This document shows, in pieces, positions 1-5,630 of a DNA stretch of 7,325 nucleotides. A program made the position numbers and the translations under genes. The stretch covers positions 1-7,325 of the forward strand of contig CALMZW010000213.1 of assembly GCA_937870605.1 (NCBI GenBank), written 5' to 3'. The stretch is from an uncultured Synergistaceae bacterium. Its GTDB lineage: Bacteria; Synergistota; Synergistia; Synergistales; Aminobacteriaceae. Position 1 is the stretch's first letter; each line of letters opens with the position of its first letter. The notes under the pieces are model-generated. The model saw only the letters and a list, made by a program, of their open reading frames with translations, searched no databases and had not been told where the DNA came from.

Positions 1-387
1 GGGCGGGAACACGTCCTGCCTTCAGGCCTCGTCCGGCTTCTTTCCGAAGCGCTGAAGGTCGTGGAATCGTTCGTGTCGCCGGAAGCCGGCGTTTCCGCGG
101 AAACGCCGGAGGCGCTTTTTCTCGAGGCCGAGCGGATCCTCGCCGCCATCGGAGGCCCTTTGGGATCGCGCCCCGAAGTTGAGAGGGCGCTCCATATCCT
201 CACGACGGCGATCGAAAAAGCGAAAGAGACGGGAACTCCCGTAGCACGCTCCTATCTGCTTCGTTCCCAGGTGTACGAAATGCTGGCCAAGATCGACAAA
301 AACATCTCGATCATCCAGGCCGGGCTCGAGATGTCATCCTCGCGTCCGTCGGCAGCCGCGAACGATCAGATTTCCCTTTTCAAATAG
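1..387 (+). CDS. Unrecognised helical (TPR-like) protein, 3' part; paralogue of the gene at 5631-6266
   Basis: The frame is open from base 1 to a TAG at 385-387, so the gene probably begins outside the window; 128 residues are visible. A GTG at 61 is a possible start but has no good ribosome site. The sequence is mostly predicted alpha-helix. Two amphipathic helices near the end (from ALHILTTAIEKA to SYLLRSQVYEMLAKID) resemble one TPR unit. The segment from PLGS to IQAGLE aligns with the protein at 5631-6266 at roughly 21 of 59 positions with one single-residue gap; shared blocks are PLGS, LRS.V, LA.ID and IQ.GL. Whether this copy also has an N-terminal zinc ribbon cannot be seen. Its last 8 nt overlap the 3' end of lysK on the opposite strand. 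I do not recognise the family; a scaffold or interaction role is only suggested by the helical repeat. That the frame is coding is well supported by the paralogy. Confidence 0.75.
   Translation, partial: GREHVLPSGLVRLLSEALKVVESFVSPEAGVSAETPEALFLEAERILAAIGGPLGSRPEVERALHILTTAIEKAKETGTPVARSYLLRSQVYEMLAKIDKNISIIQAGLEMSSSRPSAAANDQISLFK
86..109. repeat. 24-bp perfect palindrome inside the partial gene at 1-387
   Basis: The half-site CCGGCGTTTCCG (86-97) is followed directly by its exact reverse complement (98-109). It lies in frame in the partial gene and codes for the poorly conserved linker around AGVSAETPE, upstream of the helical repeat. A run of five T (116-120) follows six bases later. That is too far and too short for a standard terminator, but a strong RNA hairpin could form in the plus-strand transcript. 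It could also be a DNA-binding site, or chance in GC-rich coding sequence. Confidence 0.5.
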
Positions 388-1444
388 CCGCTGCGTTTCC
401 CTCCGCCGCGCCGAAAAACTCTTCGAGCGCCTTTCCCAGGATATTCACGGCCTTCGCGTATTCCCGAAGATCGATCCGCTCTTCCGACGTATGATCCAGC
501 CGGCTGTCGCCAGGGCCGTACGCGACCATCGGACACCCCCATGCGGCGGCCAGATTGAAGTCCGCGGTTCCTCCCTTCGCGAGCAGACGCGGTTTGTCGC
601 CGAAGGACCGGATTGCTGCGCGGAACGCACGGACGAGCGGATCGCCCTTTTCGACCAGGACGGCCTCCATCCGCGATAACACGTCGCCTCGAACGCCGCG
701 CCGGGCCGCTATCTCCGCGAGCGAACCGAGCGGATCGGCGATCTTCGCCAGGGGGATGCGAACGTCCAGATCGATGCGGGCCGACCTCTCTCCGTTCTCC
801 GAGCCCTCCAGCAGGCAGACCGCGATTGACGGGCGTTCGATGACCGGACGCCCGGGATCGTCCATGTCCCTCACGGCCGCGATCAGATCCGACGCCGCCA
901 GCAGACAGGACGTCTGCGGTCCGGCGTCGCCGCTCCGGTGCGCCCCGGAGTCCGCGGCAGTGAACGACACCCGGGCCATGCCGCGATAGCCGAGCGTGAC
1001 GCCTTCCGTTCCGGACGGTTCTCCGACGATGCAGGCGGATGGTCGGCGCTTACCGATCAGAAAGCGCGCTCCGCGCGAGTCGTCCTCTTCGCCCACGGCG
1101 GCGGCGAGCGTCAGCCTCCACCCCTTCGGGACCGCGCCCCGCCCTCCGGCGACCGCCGCCGCGCACAACGGCCCCTTCGCATCCACCGCCCCTCGCCCCC
1201 AGAGGATGTCTCCGTCGAGCCGGACGTCCGGCCCCCCGGGAACCGTATCGATATGACAGAGAAAGAGCAGCTCCCTCTCCCCGCTCCCCCGTTCGGCGAC
1301 GACGTTCCCCACATCGTCGCGAACGACGCGCTCCCACCCGAAGGACGGAAGGGCCTGTTCCAGAAAGGAACAGGCCGTTTCCTCGCAACGGCTCGGGCTC
1401 GGAATCCCGACAAGGGAACGGAGCAGTCCGGCCTCAGGACTCAC
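380..1444 (-). CDS. lysK: LysK: [amino-group carrier protein]-lysine/ornithine hydrolase (M20 family)
   Basis: This zinc-dependent M20 metallopeptidase-family enzyme hydrolyses the bond between the C-terminal glutamate of LysW and the finished lysine (or ornithine), the last step of the carrier pathway (EC 3.5.1.130 for lysine). The 354-residue length fits the family. Expected metal and catalytic residues are in order: H64 and D66 in HIDTVPGG, D88 in GRGAVDAKG, E119/E120 in VGEED, E142 in GEPSG and H318 in DHTSEE. The GTG start at 1444 lies inside the end of lysJ (11-nt overlap) and opens with VSPEAGLLRSLVGIPSPS, the expected N-terminus. The ribosome site is weak, so translational coupling to lysJ is likely. 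The frame stays open upstream to 1588, but that extension lies entirely over lysJ. It is the last gene of the operon. Its stop overlaps the convergent gene at 1-387, leaving no room for a terminator between them. Confidence 0.93.
   Translation of the reverse strand: MSPEAGLLRSLVGIPSPSRCEETACSFLEQALPSFGWERVVRDDVGNVVAERGSGERELLFLCHIDTVPGGPDVRLDGDILWGRGAVDAKGPLCAAAVAGGRGAVPKGWRLTLAAAVGEEDDSRGARFLIGKRRPSACIVGEPSGTEGVTLGYRGMARVSFTAADSGAHRSGDAGPQTSCLLAASDLIAAVRDMDDPGRPVIERPSIAVCLLEGSENGERSARIDLDVRIPLAKIADPLGSLAEIAARRGVRGDVLSRMEAVLVEKGDPLVRAFRAAIRSFGDKPRLLAKGGTADFNLAAAWGCPMVAYGPGDSRLDHTSEERIDLREYAKAVNILGKALEEFFGAAEGNAAAI
1352..1376. repeat. Perfect 10-bp stem with 5-base loop within lysK
   Basis: GGCCTGTTCC (1352-1361), loop AGAAA, then GGAACAGGCC (1367-1376). 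It sits in early lysK codons (around residues 23-31, the ACSFLEQAL region). Neither strand carries a proper T-tract after it (GTTTCC on plus, CTTCCG on minus), so it does not look like a terminator. It could shape lysK mRNA near the start or mark an RNA-processing site, or be incidental. Confidence 0.4.
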
Positions 1445-2561
1445 TGCACTCGTCCAGCGCCGCGGCGAGCGCGTCACGGGCGGCCAGACAGTCCGCCTCC
1501 TCCGCGACGAACGGAGGCAGAAAACGGACGACCGAAGGCCCCGCCGGAAGCGCGAGAACGCCGTATTCCTGGAGCTTTCGGACCACATCGGGCGACTTGA
1601 CGCTCACCTCGACGCCGATGAGCAACCCCATCCCGCGCACGTCGCGGACCAGCGGGGAGCGAATCTCCGCAAGCGCGGCGCGGAAGAAGCGCCCAAGCTC
1701 GAAAGCCTTTCGCGGGTAGAGCTTTCCATGAAGCAGCTTCCATGCGGCGCATCCCACGGACGCGACGAGCGGATTGCCTCCGTACGTCGTTCCGTGCCCC
1801 TTCGCCGGGAAATCGCCTAGGTCGCCGCGCCAGACGGCCGCCCCGGCCGGAAGTCCGCCCGCAAGGCCCTTCGCGAGACAGACGACATCGGGGTTCAGTC
1901 CGACGATCCGGCTTGCGAGAATGTCGCCGCAGCGTCCCCAGCCGCTCTGGACCTCGTCGGCCACGAGAAGGGCGCCGTGCGCCGCACAGGCTTCGTTCAG
2001 CGCGACTGCGACGGACGAGGGCATCGGGTAGACGCCCCCCTCCCCCTGGATCGGTTCCACGAACACGGCCGCGACGTCTCCGTCCACGCGTCCGGCAAGG
2101 TCTTCCGGCGCAATGTGCTCCACAGGAAGCAGCAGGTGCTGCCACGCCTTCCGGTACTGCGGGTTGAAGGTCAGCGCCAGCGCGCCCATCGTGCGGCCGT
2201 GAAAGGCGCGCCGCGCCGCAAGAATACGTCCGCGTCCCGGACGCAGCGACGTGGCGAGCTTCAGCGCGGCTTCGATCGCCTCCGTCCCGCTGTTGCACAG
2301 AAACGCCTTCCCCTCCGGACGCAATGTCCGCAGATATCCCAGAAATTCGTCGCGCGCCGGACTGTCGAGCCCGAGCCCCACGGTCCAGGGATTTCCGGCC
2401 GCTTCGCGCAGGGCGGCAGCCAGGTCCGGATGCGCATGCCCGAAGAGCGCGCCGCCCTGGGCCGCCAGAAAGTCAAGATACTCCCGCCCGTCCGTACCCC
2501 GGATGCGGCATCCCGATCCGGAGGCGACGGTTACACCACGGCCGCCATAGACGTGGGACAC
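1434..2561 (-). CDS. lysJ: LysJ: [LysW]-aminoadipate/glutamate semialdehyde aminotransferase (PLP, class III)
   Basis: This PLP-dependent class-III aminotransferase (ArgD relative) moves an amino group, normally from glutamate, onto LysW-bound semialdehyde to give LysW-lysine or LysW-ornithine (EC 2.6.1.118 for lysine). From the GTG at 2561 it is 375 residues. Motifs: YLDF at 28-31, NSGTEA at 90-95 (cofactor phosphate binding), FHGRT at 120-124, EPIQGEGG at 169-176, DEVQSGWGR at 202-210 with D202 contacting the pyridine nitrogen, the Schiff-base lysine K231 in LAKGLAGG, and GTTYGGNPL at 257-265. The GTG was chosen because it starts at VSHVYGGRG, where family members begin, and has a GGAAGGGG ribosome site 9 nt upstream. 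It overlaps lysZ by 31 nt. The frame is open much further upstream, but only across lysZ. Lysine versus ornithine preference cannot be read from the sequence by eye. Confidence 0.94.
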   Translation of the reverse strand: MSHVYGGRGVTVASGSGCRIRGTDGREYLDFLAAQGGALFGHAHPDLAAALREAAGNPWTVGLGLDSPARDEFLGYLRTLRPEGKAFLCNSGTEAIEAALKLATSLRPGRGRILAARRAFHGRTMGALALTFNPQYRKAWQHLLLPVEHIAPEDLAGRVDGDVAAVFVEPIQGEGGVYPMPSSVAVALNEACAAHGALLVADEVQSGWGRCGDILASRIVGLNPDVVCLAKGLAGGLPAGAAVWRGDLGDFPAKGHGTTYGGNPLVASVGCAAWKLLHGKLYPRKAFELGRFFRAALAEIRSPLVRDVRGMGLLIGVEVSVKSPDVVRKLQEYGVLALPAGPSVVRFLPPFVAEEADCLAARDALAAALDECSES

Positions 2562-3391
2562 AGTTCCGTACCCCTTCCCGAAAGCGCCGACGTGAGCGGA
2601 TCCATCACACGGCTGTCGGCGATGATCGACCGCGGGACGCCGCCGAGAAGCGCTTCCTTTGCGGCCAACAGCTTTCGCTTCATGTTGCCCTTCGCGTACG
2701 ATTCGAGAACGTCCCATTCGTCGAGACCGGCGCGATCCACGACCGAATCGGGGTCCGATCCGTCCCGCAGCAGGCCGGGAACATTGCTCAGGATCACAAG
2801 GACATCGGCGCCGAGAGCGCTTGCGGCGGCGGCCGCCATACGGTCGCCGTCCACGTTGAGCGCATCCGGGCCGGCCTCGTCGGCCGCAAGCGGCGGAAGC
2901 AGCGGAACGGCCCCGGCGTTCCATGCGCGCAAAATCGGCGTCGTGTCGAACGAGACGATCGTTCCGCTCCGGTTTCCGCGAAGCAGGCGCACGCGCCCGT
3001 TCTCCTGCGAGCGAAGGACGTCCTTTCGCGACGCCCCCGCCGTCGTTCCGGGCCCGGGGTAGAGCGGCAGTCCCCACAGGCCGCACTCGCCGAACTCCTG
3101 CGTGATCCTGAGCGAGTAATTGCCGCACGCGGCCAGGAAGAGCGCCATCTCCTTTTCGCCGACGAAGCGGCTCCTGTAGCCGCTCGGACTCGTGACGTAC
3201 ACGGGTTCGATCTCCGTCGCGCGGCACAGGTCCTCCATGTAGCCGCTCGCCCCGTGGACGAGCACCCAGCGCTCGCCGGAACGAATCCGCTCCGCCATAT
3301 CCCGCACGAGGGAGGTCACCGAATTACCGCGCGCCCCTCCGATCTTCACGACTCCCGTCAGAGAGTCGCCATTCAAGCGTACAGCATTCAT
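2531..3391 (-). CDS. lysZ: LysZ: [LysW]-aminoadipate/glutamate kinase
   Basis: This amino-acid-kinase-fold enzyme (ArgB relative) phosphorylates the side-chain carboxylate of LysW-aminoadipate or LysW-glutamate with ATP (EC 2.7.2.17 for aminoadipate). It has 286 residues, slightly longer than Thermus-type LysZ because of short N- and C-terminal tails. Motifs: VVKIGGARG near 14-22 and VHGAS at 45-49 (usually VHGGS) for phosphate binding, GDRMAAA after NVD at 179-188, LSNVPGLL at 201-208, and KGNMKRK at 234-240 with the ATP-binding lysines; ADSRV..PL..ALSGRGT near the end is typical. Start at ATG 3391: the GGAGG at 3401-3405 is 9 nt upstream. An in-frame ATG at 3400 touches the ribosome site and is unlikely. 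It lies 14 nt after lysY and overlaps lysJ by 31 nt. Confidence 0.94.
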   Translation of the reverse strand: MNAVRLNGDSLTGVVKIGGARGNSVTSLVRDMAERIRSGERWVLVHGASGYMEDLCRATEIEPVYVTSPSGYRSRFVGEKEMALFLAACGNYSLRITQEFGECGLWGLPLYPGPGTTAGASRKDVLRSQENGRVRLLRGNRSGTIVSFDTTPILRAWNAGAVPLLPPLAADEAGPDALNVDGDRMAAAAASALGADVLVILSNVPGLLRDGSDPDSVVDRAGLDEWDVLESYAKGNMKRKLLAAKEALLGGVPRSIIADSRVMDPLTSALSGRGTELCPTSMAAVV

Positions 3392-3400
3392 TTCGATCAT

Positions 3401-3407
3401 CCTCCTC
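3401..3407 (-). promoter_or_regulatory. lysZ ribosome binding site
   Basis: GAGGAGG on the minus strand, immediately after the lysY stop codon. It decides between two in-frame ATGs: 9 nt to the ATG at 3391, but none to the ATG at 3400. Confidence 0.8.
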
Positions 3408-4455
3408 AGGCAGGATATACGGGGATCATCGCGAGGCCTTCCGTCTCGTCGAGTCCCAGCATGATGTTGGCGCACTGGACCGCGCTTCCCGCGGCCCCCT
3501 TCATCAGGTTGTCGATCGCGGACACCAGGACGAGCCTTCGTCCGTCGCCTTCGAGCGCGAATCCGACCATGCAGCGGTTGCTCCCGAGCACGAGGCGCGG
3601 ATCCGGAAAGCGCAGATGCGCCGGGCGCGCCGGACAGAGCGAAAGGAAGGGCTGCCCTTCGAACGCCTTGCGGTACGCGGACCAGATCTCGCTCTCCCTG
3701 CATTTTTTCGACAGCGTGACCTGGGCGAACATCTGGACGCCCCGGACAAACGGAACAGCCGTCACGCTCATGAGCAGGCGCTCCTCGGGAATCCCCGTCT
3801 CCTGGATCACTTCGGCGAGGTGCCTGTGCCGGAAGGGTTCGATCACGCGAAGCACGTTCGTCCTGTAGGGGTGATGCCCCCCCTGCGAGGGTTCGGAGCC
3901 GCCTTCGGAGGAACCGACGCGAAGCTCCATGCGCACGTCCTCGACGAGCCCCGCGCGGGACAGCGGGAAAAGGCCGAGGATCGCGCACGTCGCGTTGCAG
4001 CCGACGCCGCTCGCGAGGCCAGTCCCGGCAAGCGCGTCCCGGTACAGTTCCGGAAGTCCGTACACACGCTGCGATACGAGCTCCGGATCCGGGTGCGCCG
4101 CACCGTACCAGCGCTCGTATTCGTTCATGTCCGCGAGACGGACGTCCGCCGACAGATCCGCAACCTTCACGCCCCTGTCCCGGAAGCGGCGAATCCACGG
4201 GAACGACGCGCCGTGCGGCAGCGCCAGAAAGACGACATCGGGCGTGAGATCCGACGCCTCTTCCGGAGAGATGAAGGCCAGATCGGGAAACGACGCCCGA
4301 AGATGCGGGTGGACGTTCCAGAGCGGGCTCCCCGCACGGCTGCGCGATACGACCCATTCGGCCCGGATCGACGGGTGTCCCGCGAGCAGCCGGAGGACCT
4401 CGCCGCCCGCCATGCCGCCCGCCCCGAAAACGAGCGCGCGAAGGGGCGCGTTCAC
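3406..4455 (-). CDS. lysY: LysY: [LysW]-aminoadipyl/glutamyl phosphate reductase
   Basis: This NADPH-dependent semialdehyde dehydrogenase (ArgC relative) reduces the LysW-bound acyl phosphate to the semialdehyde (EC 1.2.1.103 for aminoadipate). It has 349 residues, the usual size. The Rossmann glycine motif GAGGMAGGE is at 11-19. The catalytic cysteine is C153 in GVGCNAT, the LysY-type version of the ArgC motif. GGHHPYRTNV (192-201) is the substrate-binding loop, VTAVPFVRG at 231-239 is conserved, and DNLMKGAAGSAVQ (315-327) is the usual C-terminal signature. The GTG start at 4455 gives the 4-nt GTGA overlap with the lysX stop, and a GGAGG at 4463-4467 lies 7 nt upstream. A longer frame reaching 4572 lies wholly over lysX and has no family similarity at its N-terminus. 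Stop-start coupling should link its synthesis to LysX. Confidence 0.95.
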   Translation of the reverse strand: MNAPLRALVFGAGGMAGGEVLRLLAGHPSIRAEWVVSRSRAGSPLWNVHPHLRASFPDLAFISPEEASDLTPDVVFLALPHGASFPWIRRFRDRGVKVADLSADVRLADMNEYERWYGAAHPDPELVSQRVYGLPELYRDALAGTGLASGVGCNATCAILGLFPLSRAGLVEDVRMELRVGSSEGGSEPSQGGHHPYRTNVLRVIEPFRHRHLAEVIQETGIPEERLLMSVTAVPFVRGVQMFAQVTLSKKCRESEIWSAYRKAFEGQPFLSLCPARPAHLRFPDPRLVLGSNRCMVGFALEGDGRRLVLVSAIDNLMKGAAGSAVQCANIMLGLDETEGLAMIPVYPA

Positions 4456-5294
4456 CGCTGCGCCTCCAGGCAGGACTGCGCGTGCTTCAGAATCAGGCCG
4501 GGCAGATCCACGCCCGTCGTCGTGATGGAACTCCGGAACTCCGGCTGCCCGTTGATCTCGTTGACGAGCCATCCGTCGGGCCCGAGGAAGAGATCCACGG
4601 CGAGGATGTCGCCCCCGACCGCCTCATACGTCCGTCGCAGGATGGACGCCATTTCGTCGGTCACGGAAAGCCCCTCGGGAACGCCGCCCCGGGCCGTATT
4701 CGTGATCCAGTGCTCGCTCTTCCGCCGGATCGCGGTCACGGGCTCGCCGTTCACGAGCGTCACGCGGACGTCGTACCCGCCCTTTTCGACATACTTCTGC
4801 AGGAAGTAGACCGAGTGCGACGGTCCGAGGTGCGACTTGTGCTCCGCGACGGCCTCGGCCGTTTCCCGGCAGTCGACCTTCGCGAGCAGCCGTCCCCAGC
4901 TTCCGACGGGCGGCTTGAACACGACGGGGTACCCCATCTTTTCGGCGGCTTCGACGGCGCCTTCGGGAGAAAACGCGACCATGTACTCCGGCTGCGGAAC
5001 GCCCGCACGCGACAGAACTGCGGCCGTCGTCACCTTGTCCCCGCAGAGCGCGATCACCGACGAGCAGTTGATCGTTCGGATCCCCCTGGATTCGAGCAGT
5101 TGCGCCAATGCGATGTTATGCGTCTGCCCGATGCAGCGGCAGAGCACCACGTCACCGGGATCCGCTTCGATCCCGGGCCAGCTCCTGTCCTCGACGTCAT
5201 CCGCCGCGACGGGAATCCCGAGGCGAGTAGCCGCCTCGAAGAGCAACTTTTCTTCAACCCGAAGCCGGGTATAAGCGATCCGGAGCTGCGCCAT
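4452..5294 (-). CDS. lysX: LysX: alpha-aminoadipate (or glutamate)-LysW ligase
   Basis: This ATP-grasp ligase (RimK-like) forms an amide between the amino group of alpha-aminoadipate and the C-terminal glutamate of LysW (EC 6.3.2.43); homologues called ArgX use glutamate. At 280 residues it matches the family. Motifs: CGDKVTT at 84-90 (ATP-grasp entry), FKPPVGSWGR at 126-135 (nucleotide-binding loop with K127), YDVRV at 174-178, NTARGG at 199-204, D234 in AVDLFL, and the metal and C-terminal block NEINGQPEF at 245-253 followed by TTTGVDLPG. The ATG at 5294 is 6 nt after the lysW stop and has only a poor ribosome site, so coupling to lysW is likely. It overlaps lysY by 4 nt. It is the only LysX/ArgX-type ligase in the window, and it sets which pathway the operon serves. 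I cannot decide its substrate without a structure-based comparison of the pocket. Confidence 0.95.
   Translation of the reverse strand: MAQLRIAYTRLRVEEKLLFEAATRLGIPVAADDVEDRSWPGIEADPGDVVLCRCIGQTHNIALAQLLESRGIRTINCSSVIALCGDKVTTAAVLSRAGVPQPEYMVAFSPEGAVEAAEKMGYPVVFKPPVGSWGRLLAKVDCRETAEAVAEHKSHLGPSHSVYFLQKYVEKGGYDVRVTLVNGEPVTAIRRKSEHWITNTARGGVPEGLSVTDEMASILRRTYEAVGGDILAVDLFLGPDGWLVNEINGQPEFRSSITTTGVDLPGLILKHAQSCLEAQR
4463..4467 (-). promoter_or_regulatory. lysY ribosome binding site
   Basis: GGAGG on the minus strand inside the last codons of lysX, 7 nt before the GTG at 4455. It supports the GTGA stop-start overlap rather than the longer upstream frame. Confidence 0.75.
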
Positions 5295-5300
5295 TCGCTT

Positions 5301-5474
5301 CTATTCGCCCCAGTCTTCCTGAATCTCGGGAGCTTCTTCGACCTTCAACGGATCCAGCGACGTCACTTCAAGATCGGAGCCGCAATCGGGACACGTCAGA
5401 ATCTCACCGACAAGAACACTGTCCGGAACCACGACCTTCCCCTCGCACACCACACAAGATACCTGAGCTGCCAT
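5301..5474 (-). CDS. lysW: LysW: amino-group carrier protein
   Basis: This small acidic zinc-ribbon protein carries the biosynthetic intermediate on the gamma-carboxyl of its C-terminal glutamate, protecting the amino group and presenting the substrate to LysX, Z, Y, J and K by charge. Its 57 residues carry a CxxC pair at 7 and 10 and another at 28 and 31, which should bind one zinc. The acidic second half ends in the diagnostic EDWGE. It is short enough to be missed by a simple ORF length cut-off. ATG at 5474 has an AGGAGG ribosome site (5483-5488) 8 nt upstream and a clear promoter beyond. It is the first gene of the operon, 6 nt before lysX. First position and a strong ribosome site fit the need for more carrier than enzyme. 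Confidence 0.97.
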   Translation of the reverse strand: MAAQVSCVVCEGKVVVPDSVLVGEILTCPDCGSDLEVTSLDPLKVEEAPEIQEDWGE

Positions 5475-5482
5475 CACACACG

Positions 5483-5488
5483 CCTCCT
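5483..5488 (-). promoter_or_regulatory. lysW ribosome binding site
   Basis: AGGAGG on the minus strand, 8 nt before the lysW ATG. It is the strongest ribosome site in the operon, and several downstream genes have only weak ones. Confidence 0.85.
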
Positions 5489-5511
5489 ACGGAAACAAGA
5501 ATGTAGGCGAA

Positions 5512-5540
5512 AGGATAAACCAAAGTTTTTTCTTTGTCAA
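5512..5540 (-). promoter_or_regulatory. Sigma-70-type promoter of the lysWXYZJK operon
   Basis: On the minus strand a perfect -35 TTGACA (5540-5535) is followed by exactly 17 bp and a -10 TATCCT (5517-5512, 4 of 6 consensus). Transcription would start near 5505, giving a leader of about 30 nt, too short for a riboswitch or attenuator. One dyad element (5514-5537) covers the -10 and spacer and part of the -35, and a second (5543-5566) lies just upstream. Confidence 0.8.
5514..5537. promoter_or_regulatory. Putative operator 1 (dyad element over the lysW promoter)
   Basis: The element begins GATAAACCAAAG and contains an inverted repeat CAAAG (5521-5525) - TTTTTT - CTTTG (5532-5536). It matches the element at 5543-5566 at 18 of 23 positions. 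Four of the five differences fall at dyad-symmetric pairs, so that pairing symmetry is kept in both copies. A protein bound here would cover the lysW -10, spacer and part of the -35. The A/T-rich low-complexity sequence makes chance similarity possible. Confidence 0.5.
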
Positions 5541-5542
5541 TA

Positions 5543-5566
5543 GATAAACTAAAATTTATTTTTTAG
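5543..5566. promoter_or_regulatory. Putative operator 2 (dyad element between the two divergent promoters)
   Basis: This is the second copy: it begins GATAAACTAAAA and contains a perfect inverted repeat CTAAAA (5549-5554) - TTTATT - TTTTAG (5561-5566). It lies 29 bp from operator 1, just upstream of the lysW -35. It overlaps the position expected for the -35 of the plus-strand promoter, so one regulator could act on both transcripts. Confidence 0.5.
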
Positions 5567-5590
5567 GAGAGGGGGCGGCTTTGGTACAAT
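5562..5590 (+). promoter_or_regulatory. Extended -10 promoter for the zinc-ribbon gene
   Basis: TGGTACAAT at 5582-5590 is an extended -10 (TGn followed by TACAAT, 5 of 6 consensus). The -35 position 17 bp upstream is TTTAGG (5562-5567), a poor match, as is common with extended -10 promoters. A start site near 5597 leaves about 34 nt before the ATG at 5631. It makes the ATG at 5589 an unlikely start, because that codon lies inside the -10. Confidence 0.55.
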
Positions 5591-5617
5591 GTGCGAAGCG
5601 ACCATCTCCACCGGGAC

Positions 5618-5622
5618 GGAGG
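5618..5622 (+). promoter_or_regulatory. Ribosome binding site of the zinc-ribbon gene
   Basis: GGAGG 8 nt before the ATG at 5631. It selects the 211-residue product starting MPVCSRCG over the 225-residue frame from 5589. Confidence 0.75.
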
Positions 5623-5630
5623 CGACTCGA

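Noticed and set aside
376..400. Terminator at the end of the lysWXYZJK operon
   Set aside because: The lysK stop and the opposing stop overlap, and I see no stem followed by a T-tract on either strand nearby.
938..1719. Plus-strand open frames of 220 and 226 codons
   Set aside because: They are antisense to lysK/lysJ, rich in Arg/Pro/Ser, with no recognisable domain, and both minus-strand genes are clearly real.
2562..3227. Long upstream extension of the lysJ frame
   Set aside because: It is an open shadow of lysZ and is Arg/Gly-rich with no aminotransferase similarity; GC-rich DNA keeps this frame open.
4456..4572. N-terminal extension of lysY
   Set aside because: It lies wholly over lysX, encodes no family-like sequence, and the GTG at 4455 has a good ribosome site and gives the usual Rossmann N-terminus.
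3616..4809. Plus-strand open frame of 397 codons
   Set aside because: It is antisense to lysY/lysX, with biased Arg/Ala composition and no motif; a by-product of GC-rich codon usage.
5475..5511. Lysine riboswitch or attenuator in the lysW leader
   Set aside because: The predicted leader is only about 30 nt, far too short for an L-box or T-box, and no leader peptide fits.
5589..5630. Upstream ATG at 5589 as start of the zinc-ribbon gene (14 extra residues)
   Set aside because: It lies inside the predicted -10 TACAAT and has no suitably spaced ribosome site; the ATG at 5631 has GGAGG 8 nt upstream and starts right before the CxxC ribbon.
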